NCBI RefSeq assembly: GCF_028453695.1
Contig: NC_135775.1
Span: 26,694,545 to 26,758,544 of the forward strand
Length of the DNA: 64,000 nt
Direction: 5' to 3'
Source of the DNA: Augochlora pura
Lineage: Eukaryota > Arthropoda > Insecta > Hymenoptera > Halictidae
Shown: positions 14,307 to 23,722 of the stretch, piece after piece
How positions within the stretch are numbered: position 1 is the first letter of the stretch
Layout of the letters: every line of letters begins with the position of its first letter
The notes under the pieces: generated by a model
Told to the model about the DNA's origin: nothing
Seen by the model: only the letters and a program-made list of their open reading frames with translations
The model's database searches: none
Made by a program: the position numbers and the translations under genes

Positions 14307-15828
14307 TTTTTGTGAATTTCTTTTACACCTTCGGGCCTCTGAGAAGAGGTTTCATATGGAAATTAAATTATACATCGATCTATTGATTACTGCAACCTGT
14401 GGAATATTGCAACAAACCTAACATCTTCCAAGTTCTAACAACAATAATACATAGTACACTGCTTGCATAGACGTCACGTTAATACGTGTTTCGCTCGACA
14501 CGGTTAAACTGTGTTAAAGATTATGAGCGTATGCGATATTATGTTCAAAACAACAAACATCCGGCCTTTTAAAAACCTAACTGTTGCGAAATTTATTCGA
14601 ATGCTTTATTGTCGCCAATATCGGTTTCCCTACCATTATCGCAGTATCCGAGTCTGGGTTAGGGTTATTCACTTTGTCAGTGGTACTCATCCGGAAAATC
14701 TTTTTCGGAATTGATTTATCACACTCGTGTGAATTCGTATACACGTATGTACATATACACTAATACACAACGTATGTAGATATAAACACATCTGTTACAT
14801 ACAATACAATTTGTATTTATATTTGACTTTCGATTGCGATAAATTATCACGTAATGCACTGCATGTAATGTTAACCCTTATCACTACAAGAACTATATAG
14901 AACGCTTGGCAATGAACTGATTCATTAATTTATATAACATCATCCGATACGCGTTTCAAAGATAGTCGTCAATAACATTATTTTATTATTACAAGAGTGC
15001 AGAACCAGAGTGATTTCTCAAACTACAAAAGAACTACAAAACGCGCGCACGTAATCGATTGGTTGTCGCTAAAGAGCAATGACAAATGATAGCCGTTATT
15101 AAAACATATAATTGTAAATTGTATATTTTTATACAATGTCTGTACATGAATTTCATAATACAATTATCTTAAATTTAATATTATATGAAAATAATTGAAA
15201 ATAGGGATATCACTGTATAATAGAGAACAGTAACAGAACCGTTCCAAAAAAATTACAGTTTGGTTTTTTCATTCTTCCCTGTTTTTGTTTTCCTTAAGAT
15301 TGCACATTTTAATAAATTCTATTTTATACCTTTAACCTGAATTCACAATATAAAATTTGTATATAACTTTCGCGTCTATATTACAATATATGAATACATA
15401 TATTTATTTATTATACATGTAAGTCACCTTAGGTACCGGATTAATTTACCTGTTCCGAATATATAAACATACTCAACGACTAACTAATCCACCCCCCCCC
15501 TCCCCCACCCTAATTATTGACTTTTAACATAAATAAATCTTTCTGTACAGATTGCTACACATAGAAATGTATGCGAGCAATTTATGGGATTCGAAAATTT
15601 TACATAATCGGTTACTTTACTGAAACAGTTATCTACACGATAAAGGGATCATTTTGCGATTGATTCCCGAAGGTTACACGAAAGAACCGCAAAGTTCATT
15701 TTCGAATTTGCGATTCATAAAAAAATGCTTCTATACATCCGTACCTACAAATCTTCGTGCTGTTTGTGTTTGATGTTACTCAATGATAAGTAGTGGAATA
15801 CATTTTAAACAAAACAACAACAGTTAGA
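14307..15828. other. Spacer: acid phosphatase 5' side and ACBD5 3' UTR
   Basis: Nothing coding is supported. It holds the promoter of the acid phosphatase gene and, below 15829, the likely 3' UTR of the ACBD5-like gene. A run of C residues at about 15492-15506 is the only compositional oddity. Confidence 0.45.
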
Positions 15829-18391
15829 TCACAGTCTTCGCTGACGATAGCGTTGTGCGAATAAAATTAAAATCTGTGCTATAAACGGCCACAAAATTAA
15901 CATAGCGAATAATCGCGGAGAACATTCCGGCAAAGGCCACCATTTTGAGTATGGACTCGTCGTAGGCTGTCTCTGAAATGCAAGAAGTCGTTAAGTAATT
16001 GAATGCGACAGGAATGACGTTTAATGCAAACAATCCGAAGATTGGAATTTGGCCAATGAAGGTAAACTTACGATTTGCGGCGCTAACGCGTGTAATGCTT
16101 GACCTTCTAAGCTACGTACTCTAGCTGTTATTCTGTCCAAGTCCCTTTGTAAATTTTGCATAGTTGTGGCTATTTGATTAAAAAAATCAGCGTTTGATTT
16201 TTCATCTCGCTTATTCCTTTGTCTGCTTCTATCTTGTTTACTTTCTACTACTGTCTCCATGTAACCACTTATATTGGTGTATCCATTAGACAACACCGAA
16301 GAATTCTCCTTCGGAACGATCAGCTCGTTAACTGCGTCGTTACTAACGTTTATTCCGGTCGATATCTTCTGGCTCGAAGTAGGAGATTTCATTGTATCCT
16401 TTTGCGATCGTTCCGGAGCAGTCTGTATGTAAAAGAAACAAAAATTCATTGTGTAAACTCAAAACAAAACAATCTTTCATTCCGATATCAGATGCTTTTT
16501 TTCATGTCTTTAATATAAACAACTTACTTCGACGGTATCTATGAATTCTTCCTCCTCGCCGTCAGTATCCGGTGGTAATGGACTTGCACTGTTACTACTG
16601 GCTGGACTAGTCTCTAAACTACTCGCGATGTGCCGGGTCATATTATTGCAAACCCTGTGCGGCGATGTTTCTCTGGATGCTGTGCCACATACGTTTATTA
16701 TAGTCTTCCGATATACGTTTTAACAGAATATCCATTTATTGTTTACCAGATATTTAAATAAAAACAATGCATGTATTATCAATGTTTACAAATACCAACC
16801 CAAGGGTGAACCAGACAATGGTGAACCAGGTTGCGAACGCACCCGCTCTAAAACAGGGCCAACAAGTAGCTCCAAGTCCTCCTGTGGAACACTCTCGTAA
16901 AATGTGTCCAAACTACCCAGAAAATTGGCCACTTTATCCGTATAAGACATGGTCTCCACAATCTAATGCAACACGTAAATCAACATTAAACATTGTTAGG
17001 AAATTGTTATATTAAATTATAGTCAATTGTATGTGTACACATATATATATATACGTATATACAATATATATATATGTATGTATATATATATATATTTTTT
17101 TTTAAATCAACCTTTTTCAATTCTTCTACATAATTATTCATAGCTTCTGTTGTACTCATATTACCCAATCGAGTCCAAGCATCCCACTTAGCTTTTTTGA
17201 CTAAATCCCAGAATGCAGGCTTTGGTTGTTGACATGGTCCTTCTGTTGCTTGTTTATAGTATGCATAAAAACGTAGCATAACTTCATTGCTAGGTTGATA
17301 AGCTCCTGAAATATAATGAGAAAAAGCACAAGTGATTTAACTGCTCGATTGTTCTATTAGTTTACTAATGGATTATATTATATTGTATTATATGCATCAA
17401 GTAACTTATGAAAAAGAGCCAAAGTTTTAGAAAAAAACATAGATATATTTGTGATTACTGAGGAATAATATAATGATTTTAAACATAAAGTACAATTCAT
17501 TTGTTTTTATTTGGTTAGAAATTAATACAAGAATGCTTACACATTTAATTGCAATAAATGAAAAGTGCAGGTCCACACACGTGAATATAATAATAATATT
17601 ATGCAAATAATAATAATGCTACAGCAAATAAAACGTAAAACAAAAAAGTTATTTGACACAAACTCATTCTTCATAGAAAATATCTGTAATACACAGGTAA
17701 AGGAACGGCAATTACAAAGAAAATGGGCATAAATTCGATTAGAGAATTTAGGGTTTAGTGGCTTTCAACATATACTCTAAATTGACAATAAAATGTACTA
17801 GAAACCATTTTGTTCATTTAACGTTGTGTTTTTATAATATACGTCTAGGTACGGGTATCATGAAATAAACGAATAATTATTGAAAATCATTGAAGAATTC
17901 GAACGAAATAAATATATTCCTTCGCGATAAATTTAAATGAAAAGATGCATACAAAAGATAAATATTTTGTCAAGTCAGGCGTGAACTTTGTACGATTTCT
18001 TGGTGTTGCGATCAGATTATCATTACAGTATGTAAAGCAAGTATTGTTATACATTTTTCGTTCATGCATTATGAATTTAACAGGATGAAGAAATTAGTCT
18101 AACAAGCTGGTGTGTATATCAAACATATTACCGAGAAGAAAAAGTGATCAAATTCCTAGCTGAATAGATAATACTCAGACGGGGCTCGTAGCAAGTGTGT
18201 TTTGCATTCTAAACATGAGGAAAGAGAGCGACAGAGATCAAACTCTCGAAGAAAACAGATTGTGTAGTTCAGGTTGGCACAGTTAAACGTCCGATTAGAA
18301 CAATTTCGACTAATTGACTGAAAAGTTTACCATTTTTTGGCAGACTCCGAATCACATTAACAGCCGCGTGAAACTTCTCCTCTGTCGTCAT
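15829..18391 (-). CDS. ACBD5: ACBD5-like acyl-CoA-binding, tail-anchored peroxisome protein
   Basis: Six exons close in phase: 18331-18391, 17112-17305, 16800-16962, 16528-16679, 16072-16422 and 15829-15972, for 354 residues. An N-terminal acyl-CoA-binding domain (about residues 1-90) starts MTTEEKFHAAVNVIRSLPKN and carries the conserved FYAYYKQATEGPC and KAKWDAW segments. Residues 184-190 read EFIDTVE after an acidic run, a good FFAT motif for binding the ER protein VAP. A predicted coiled coil (about 265-300) precedes a C-terminal hydrophobic anchor and a basic RYRQRRL tail. This is the ACBD4/5 layout, in which the protein sits in the peroxisome membrane, binds very-long-chain acyl-CoA and ties peroxisomes to the ER. 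Exon 3 has a choice of donors; 16800 was taken because it keeps phase with the next exon. Confidence 0.87.
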
Positions 18392-18697
18392 GGCAAGCAA
18401 TGGCAAGATCCGCAGTTTTTTTTAAAAGATAGATACACAAACCTGCTTCGCTTCTTTGTTTTTTTTTTGTGTCTATCTATCGACCGTTTTAGGTCGAATT
18501 ATTTGGTGTTATTTTAAATGGAAACTATTTTCAAGAAAAATATTAATCGGTTCGCTATCGTAACACGAGCAAAGAATCGCGTAAACAGGAGAATAAGCAA
18601 ATGACAGATCACCAATTGATGACTGGACTGGCGATCGTCCGTCCAGTAATCATAGATTCACGATAGCGCATGCGCGTTAAGTGATCGGACGTTTAAC
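18282..18697. repeat. 14-bp inverted repeat pair flanking ACBD5 exon 1
   Basis: GTTAAACGTCCGAT at 18282-18295 is exactly inverted as ATCGGACGTTTAAC at 18684-18697, about 390 bp apart. The first coding exon of the ACBD5-like gene lies between the copies. The arms could be TIRs of a small transposon that now includes the exon and promoter, or chance. Confidence 0.4.
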
Positions 18698-19491
18698 CCC
18701 TTCTTTGTTGCTTGCAATCTATACATGCACGAATCGTGCTGCACGATACATTTACACGACTATATCGACAGGTACAGTCTACCCGACTATGCGTGTATCA
18801 TATATGTACCATTAACCATAACTATATCCGTACACGAGAAGATGGCACTTGATTCGACACCTGATATACGATCTATACCTTGTATTTACCTTAAGCCTTA
18901 TACCATGACCTAAAGTCTAAGGTTATAAGTCATGAGATACCTACTATACGCTAACAATTGTATCTCACATTGGGGTCCCCTCGTACTCGTGCGACCATAC
19001 CATAACCTGACATAATTTACTTCTGAAATACAACTAAGGTGTACAATAATAATATATAACAACGCATAATATTGTACACCAACGGTTGAAGAGATGTAAG
19101 GAGTAATACAAAATATCCGCCATCTTGTTATGCGCGCTTTACATAAACGTGAACACTTTCTAACTGCACATTGTATTAAGATAAAAAACGAATTATAAAT
19201 TAAGCGTCGAATTTGCTCGAAAATGTGCCGGTACTCATGAATTGCATTATTAGCAAATCTGGTCTATAGGGATTAATCATAAGTGAATTGCCACTAATTG
19301 AATCATCGAGTCTCCGCAACAAAGTTCAGATTCGGACTGGCACGGGGGAGAGAAACAAAGTAACTTTAGCAGTGCTCGATCGTCGACGATCGGTTACTTA
19401 GACTCATTACATTATGTAGATGATAACGTTAAAAGTACTACGATAAGTTTTCTATAGAATTTTATTCTTTATTTTACACAGCAGAAAATAT
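18392..19491. other. Spacer upstream of ACBD5 and downstream of RpL3
   Basis: No gene is supported. It holds the ACBD5 promoter and the RpL3 3' UTR and polyadenylation region. An 11-bp perfect inverted repeat is at 19038-19080. Confidence 0.45.
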
Positions 19492-22468
19492 TTACTGTGC
19501 AGCTGCTGCCGTTGGCGCAGAGATTGTAGCTTTAGCCTGTTCTTCACGGATACGGTCTTTTTTAAGTTGCCCCATGAAAGAAGCTTTGTCAGCAGCAGTC
19601 TGGAAACGTCCATGTCCGAATTTGGAGCTAGTGTCGATGAATTTAAGATTGATTTTCTCCAATGCGGATCGCTTAGTATGCACCAATAAAGACTGCAACA
19701 ATAATATACTCACTTTCAGTACCAATAGCTTCGAAATATACAAATTTGTAGCATACTATATTGCCTCTCAGTCCTATCATTAAATATCACTAATAAATCA
19801 TGTATAGGCTCCAAATTCTCATCACAATGAACTAGCAATAGAGATTTTCTTTTAACAACATTCAAGATCAATTACCTTGCGCAGAGTAATTACACGTTTT
19901 TTGGGTCCCATGCAACAGCCTTTGATCATAACAAAGTCATTGTTGACTTCACCATAATGAGGAAAACCGCCCATGGGGGTAATTGTTTTTTCAGTACGAT
20001 CGTACTCTGTAGAAGCATTGTTCTTTACAATCTAGAAAAAATTAAAAGATATTTTTTAAAACATCAGTTTATTCGCGGTAAGTAAAGTAAATTGATGTCT
20101 TATGCTTTGGAGACCTAAAACGTAACAAATGCATACGTCTTTAGGCACTATGACTGCATAATGTTTCTATTCGCCTTGTATCAGATTATTAATCTTCGTA
20201 AAAAAAGAGTAACATACGAACAAGGCAAATGTTCGGAATAATTTAAGCATTATATACCTTGCCATCCTTGGTATGAATTCCTTGACCAATTCTGTAAATC
20301 TTTTTATTCATTTCTGTACGATGATGGTAACCTTTTTGACCTGCCCGCGCAACAGTGAACGATACACGGCTTGGATGCCAAGCACCGATACAAGCGACTT
20401 TCCTCAGTCCTTTGTGCGTTTTGCGTGGTAGTTTCTTTGTATGCCAACGCGACGTAACACCTGGAATCATAAAATCGTGTTTCTTAAACCAATCTTGTAG
20501 AAAACAAGTTGCTATAACTGAGGTTAGCAATTGCTCGTAATGAAGGACTTCAGAAGGAAGGCAGCACGAATATTATCTTCAATCTATTCAGATAAGCACA
20601 CATTTCGCGTTGTCATCATATAGTCCACATAGTATCACGAAATTTCTCAATAGCTATTGTTTAAACCCACCTTTGTATCCCTTTCCTTTCGTGACACCGA
20701 TCACGTCAATCATCTCATCCGAAGCAAAAACACTGCTAATCGGTACAGGCTTCTCAAGGTGTTCATGAGCCCATTGAACCTTCTGTGCGATAGTTCCTCC
20801 ATTGAGTTGAATCTCCATAATATGAGCTTTCTTCTGTCGTTGCTTCAACAATCTCATCTGTTCGCGGTCAGATAACACAGTGTTATTAGGCAATGAACAC
20901 AATTCTATGTACACCCATATTAAAAATAATGATAAGTTTTGAAAAATACCTGCGTGTGAGCAATGATCCTTACAACTTTGCAATACTTAACGATCTTGCA
21001 CAAGTCATTCTCAATGGATTTACGACCAAGATCATCCTGCCATTTCTTGGAAGCCTTCGTAAATGCCTTCTTTTTGCTCTTGTACCTGTAGAAAAGTAAC
21101 CGTAATGGCTGTTTTTCTTTGTACGTTTATATCGGTACCAATCTGTAACGTGCCAGCCTCTTCATATAGAGCGGAGACTGTACACAATTCTTGAATCAAC
21201 TTTTCAAAGAATGCATCTTTGTACAGTCAAATTCAAAACTTGCTCTCTTCGATGTGAGCGGAGAGCTGATTTCAGACTGTTTTAGTATCTTTTGAACAAT
21301 GGTGTTAAGATCGCAGAGACCGCGCAACATAAAAGCTAAAATCAATGTCTTACCAATTCTTGTAGAACCTCCTACGACAACCTTCAGAAAGATGTTCTGC
21401 CCAAACAGTGGTAAGAGCACGTAGACCGTGTGGAGTTTCTATGTAACCAACTACACCGACCACCATCATTGGTGGTGTCTCGAGGACTGTAACGGCTTCT
21501 ACAATTTCCTTTTTGTTTACCTCTGAAAGCAGCAGACGTATTTATGTCGCAACAAGTTGATCGTAAAAGCAGTTTCATTTATTTACGAAAATTAAATAGC
21601 TGTGCCAGACATGGTTTGTCTCAATGATCATCACCCAATGGGTTATCAAGAGATTATGGAATATGTCGTGCCTCCTTGTTCTCCGCATAAGCAGAGCATA
21701 GAGCTAATTTTCGACACTGTGGTAAAGACCGTACTGCACAATATCAAGCAGCTCTTGAACCACGACCAAAGTCGACCGACGCATTTCTGCATCTATCGGA
21801 CTAAGGCCACCGTATCGACTATTTCAAATTTAATATGGTACTCAAAATAAGACAACGTAAAACTAATTATTTATGAAATGGCCGCTCACTCGATCCTGGA
21901 CGATCAGCTTCCCTGACCACGTGGGTCATACCAGCCTTGTATCCAACGAACGCGGTCAAATGCACTGGTTTGCTTGGATCATCTTTTGGAAAGGCCTTTA
22001 CTTTACCACGATGACGCTGAGATCTCTTCTTGGGGTAGAATCCCATAGACCCATGCCGAGGGGCACTGAACTTTCTGTGAGACTTTACAACAAAAGAAAA
22101 TCTTCCATTAAGACTGCGAAACAAGCAAATCGAACAAAATATTTCAATTATTTAGAGATCAGACCGCCCTAGAATTATCCTCATGGTTATTCAGTTGAAA
22201 CCATAAACTGTACACATCTAGAATCATCATTAAACAGAAAGTAAGAAACTTGGACACGTGGTCTAATTTAGTCGTAGACATCGCGTTGGTAAAATTATTG
22301 TATTATTAATTCAATACAAAATAGAAATTAAACCCGATGTAGAGGTCCTAAGATTACACAATATTTGAACAAACAAATTCGCTACAGTCTCCTTGATATC
22401 GAAAATTGAATAAGAATCAATCGCAGATCTCAGAGCTTCGAAAGAAATATCGTAAACGTACTCACCAT
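19492..22468 (-). CDS. RpL3: Ribosomal protein L3 (uL3)
   Basis: Eight coding exons close in phase: 22466-22468 (only the ATG, followed by GTGAGT), 21890-22082, 21354-21522, 20950-21085, 20671-20857, 20258-20460, 19876-20031 and 19492-19692, giving 415 residues, the normal insect length. It is a core protein of the large subunit near the peptidyl-transferase centre. The N-terminus reads MSHRKFSAPRHGSMGF. The central WHPSRV and HHRTEMNKK segments carry the histidine that is methylated in many uL3 proteins. The C-terminus is the usual Ala-rich tail. Placing the initiator codon alone in the first exon is typical of animal RPL3. At least three introns hold snoRNA-like genes, annotated separately. 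Confidence 0.97.
19788..19852 (-). ncRNA. Possible C/D-box snoRNA in last RpL3 intron
   Basis: Within the 19693-19875 intron the minus strand has a good C box (GTGATGA), a C'-like AATGATAGG and a D box (CTGA). The terminal stem is poor and the C-to-D distance is short. No rRNA target was recognised. Confidence 0.25.
20093..20230 (-). ncRNA. Intronic H/ACA-box snoRNA
   Basis: This lies in the RpL3 intron 20032-20257. The minus strand folds as two hairpins. The first has an outer stem GCCTTGT/ACAAGGC. It is followed by a hinge with an H box (ATAGAA, fitting ANANNA). The second has a basal stem TTATGC/GCATAA, an open pocket, and an upper stem CCTAAA/TTTAGG plus ACGTA/TACGT. One base after the second hairpin comes ACA, with three bases (TCA) to the predicted 3' end. 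Length (about 138 nt), order and spacing are those of a pseudouridylation guide. The target uridine was not worked out. Confidence 0.72.
20545..20626 (-). ncRNA. C/D-box snoRNA, SNORD83-like, 18S rRNA guide
   Basis: This lies in the RpL3 intron 20461-20670. The 82-nt RNA has a terminal stem GGACT/AGTCC, C box ATGATGA (20619-20613), D' box CTGA (20591-20588) and D box CTGA (20553-20550). The 13 bases before the D box (TGCTGCCTTCCTT) are complementary to AAGGAAGGCAGCA, an invariant 18S rRNA segment. By the D+5 rule it would direct 2'-O-methylation of the fifth base, the A of AAGGA. Human U83 snoRNAs (SNORD83A/B), also in RPL3 introns, are recalled to guide an 18S adenosine in this region, so this looks like a conserved host and guide pair. 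Confidence 0.85.
21598..21756 (-). ncRNA. Possible H/ACA-box snoRNA in RpL3 intron 2
   Basis: In the 367-bp intron 21523-21889 the minus strand offers a first hairpin closed by AGAGCT/AGCTCT and an AGAACA that could serve as H box. A second hairpin is closed by GACAT/ATGTC with inner TCTC/GAGA and ACCC/GGGT pairs, and ends GC-ACA-GCT. The hinge is longer than usual, so this is weaker than the 20093-20230 candidate. Confidence 0.35.
22153..22236 (-). ncRNA. C/D-box snoRNA with double 18S complementarity
   Basis: This lies in the first RpL3 intron (22083-22465). In order on the minus strand: C box ATGATGA (22230-22224), D' CTGA (22194-22191), C' ATGAGGA (22184-22178), D CTGA (22162-22159), with TTTA/TAAA flanks as a short stem. 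Bases before D are complementary to 18S ACCGCCCTAG. Bases before D' are complementary to AACCATAAAC plus two more bases. In insect 18S rRNA these two stretches are recalled to adjoin (ACCGCCCTAG then TTCTAACCATAAAC), so both guides would pair with one continuous region. That arrangement is unlikely by chance. Confidence 0.75.
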
Positions 22469-23231
22469 TCCGATTGCAACGATGAAAATGGAGGATCGTT
22501 TCCGTTACAATCGCTTTTATAGCTGCAGACAAAGCCGGGCTTACAATACAACGAGAGAAAAGTACCTAGATTGAAAAATCTAGGTTACAGGTTCAGTGAA
22601 ATTTATGGATTAGGCTTGAAGCATATGAAAGTACATATTTTCCCACACGCACACGTGGGTCAGGAGAAATAACGAGACACGTAGAATTTCACGTTTCTAT
22701 CCAGAAAAGTGACGCTAAGCCTCGATGGCTTGTTAGGAAGTTGATAGTTCTAGGGATATTTTCTCAGCCAACTTCGGTTTACATATGTATNNNNNNNNNN
22801 NNNNNNNNNNNNNNNNNNNNNNNNNNNNNNNNNNNNNNNNNNNNNNNNNNNNNNNNNNNNNNNNNNNNNNNNNNNNNNNNNNNNNNNNNNTTAATTGTAA
22901 TGACCGTATGCTTTGTTCAAGGACAATTCTTTCGTAACTATGGATGAAATTATTATTAATATCGGCGTAGTATTAAGTTGACCCAAACCTATAAAATATG
23001 CAGAATTATTGCCAATTATAAGTTAACCCTCAATGTATTCATGTATCATTTGCATTCCCCCATTCTATTCTATATCACAGTATGAAAAATGCTACATGAA
23101 CTTTTGTACACAATCGATATATATCACTCGGTATAAACGCCGCACACTTATTCATATTTTTCAAATCAGAAATCATAGCTACTTAGTACATAGGTATTAT
23201 TTTATATACATACATACATACATACAAACAC

Positions 23232-23262
<31 letters not shown>

Positions 23263-23722
23263 TTATACATACATACATTTTTTTCATCCTTCTTGAAAAT
23301 AAATTCTGCTCTTTGTCGCGTATGTATCAAATCCATATATATATATATATCTATATATATAATGCTAGTAATATATATATATTACATACGTATCGCTAGC
23401 ATTATATTTCATAATAGAAATAAGGAGGGGTACCTACCATTCTGGAAACGGTGTATAGGTATTTGAGCCCGTTGTGTTACAGCATACCGAGATGCTAAAA
23501 ATCTCTTCTTTATTAATCCCAATAAACACTTCACGGTGTTGAAATGTATATGCTTTTGTGTGTGTGTTTGTGGTGTGTATGTTCGATGGTGACGATGGCG
23601 GTCGTGGTGATGGTGTTGGTGGTGCTGGTGATGGGGGTGTTGTGTGGACTTCGATCACAAGCTTCATCGCTTCCAACGTACACAACATTATTTGTACATG
23701 ATCAAATTCATTTTGTCATCCT
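22469..23722. other. RpL3 promoter side, assembly gap and MARF1 3' UTR
   Basis: The RpL3 5' UTR and promoter lie just above 22468, with a perfect inverted repeat at 22564-22585. 23180-23400 holds CATA and TA microsatellites. The stretch below 23723 is probably MARF1 3' UTR, with a GGTGGTGAT-rich patch at about 23580-23640. Confidence 0.5.
22791..22890. other. Assembly gap, 100 N
   Basis: Exactly 100 N bases, the customary placeholder for a gap of unknown size. The true distance between RpL3 and MARF1 is therefore unknown. Confidence 0.99.

Noticed and set aside
14167..14421. 84-codon plus-strand open frame
   Set aside because: It is antisense to the signal-peptide exon of the acid phosphatase, which closes in phase with six other exons.
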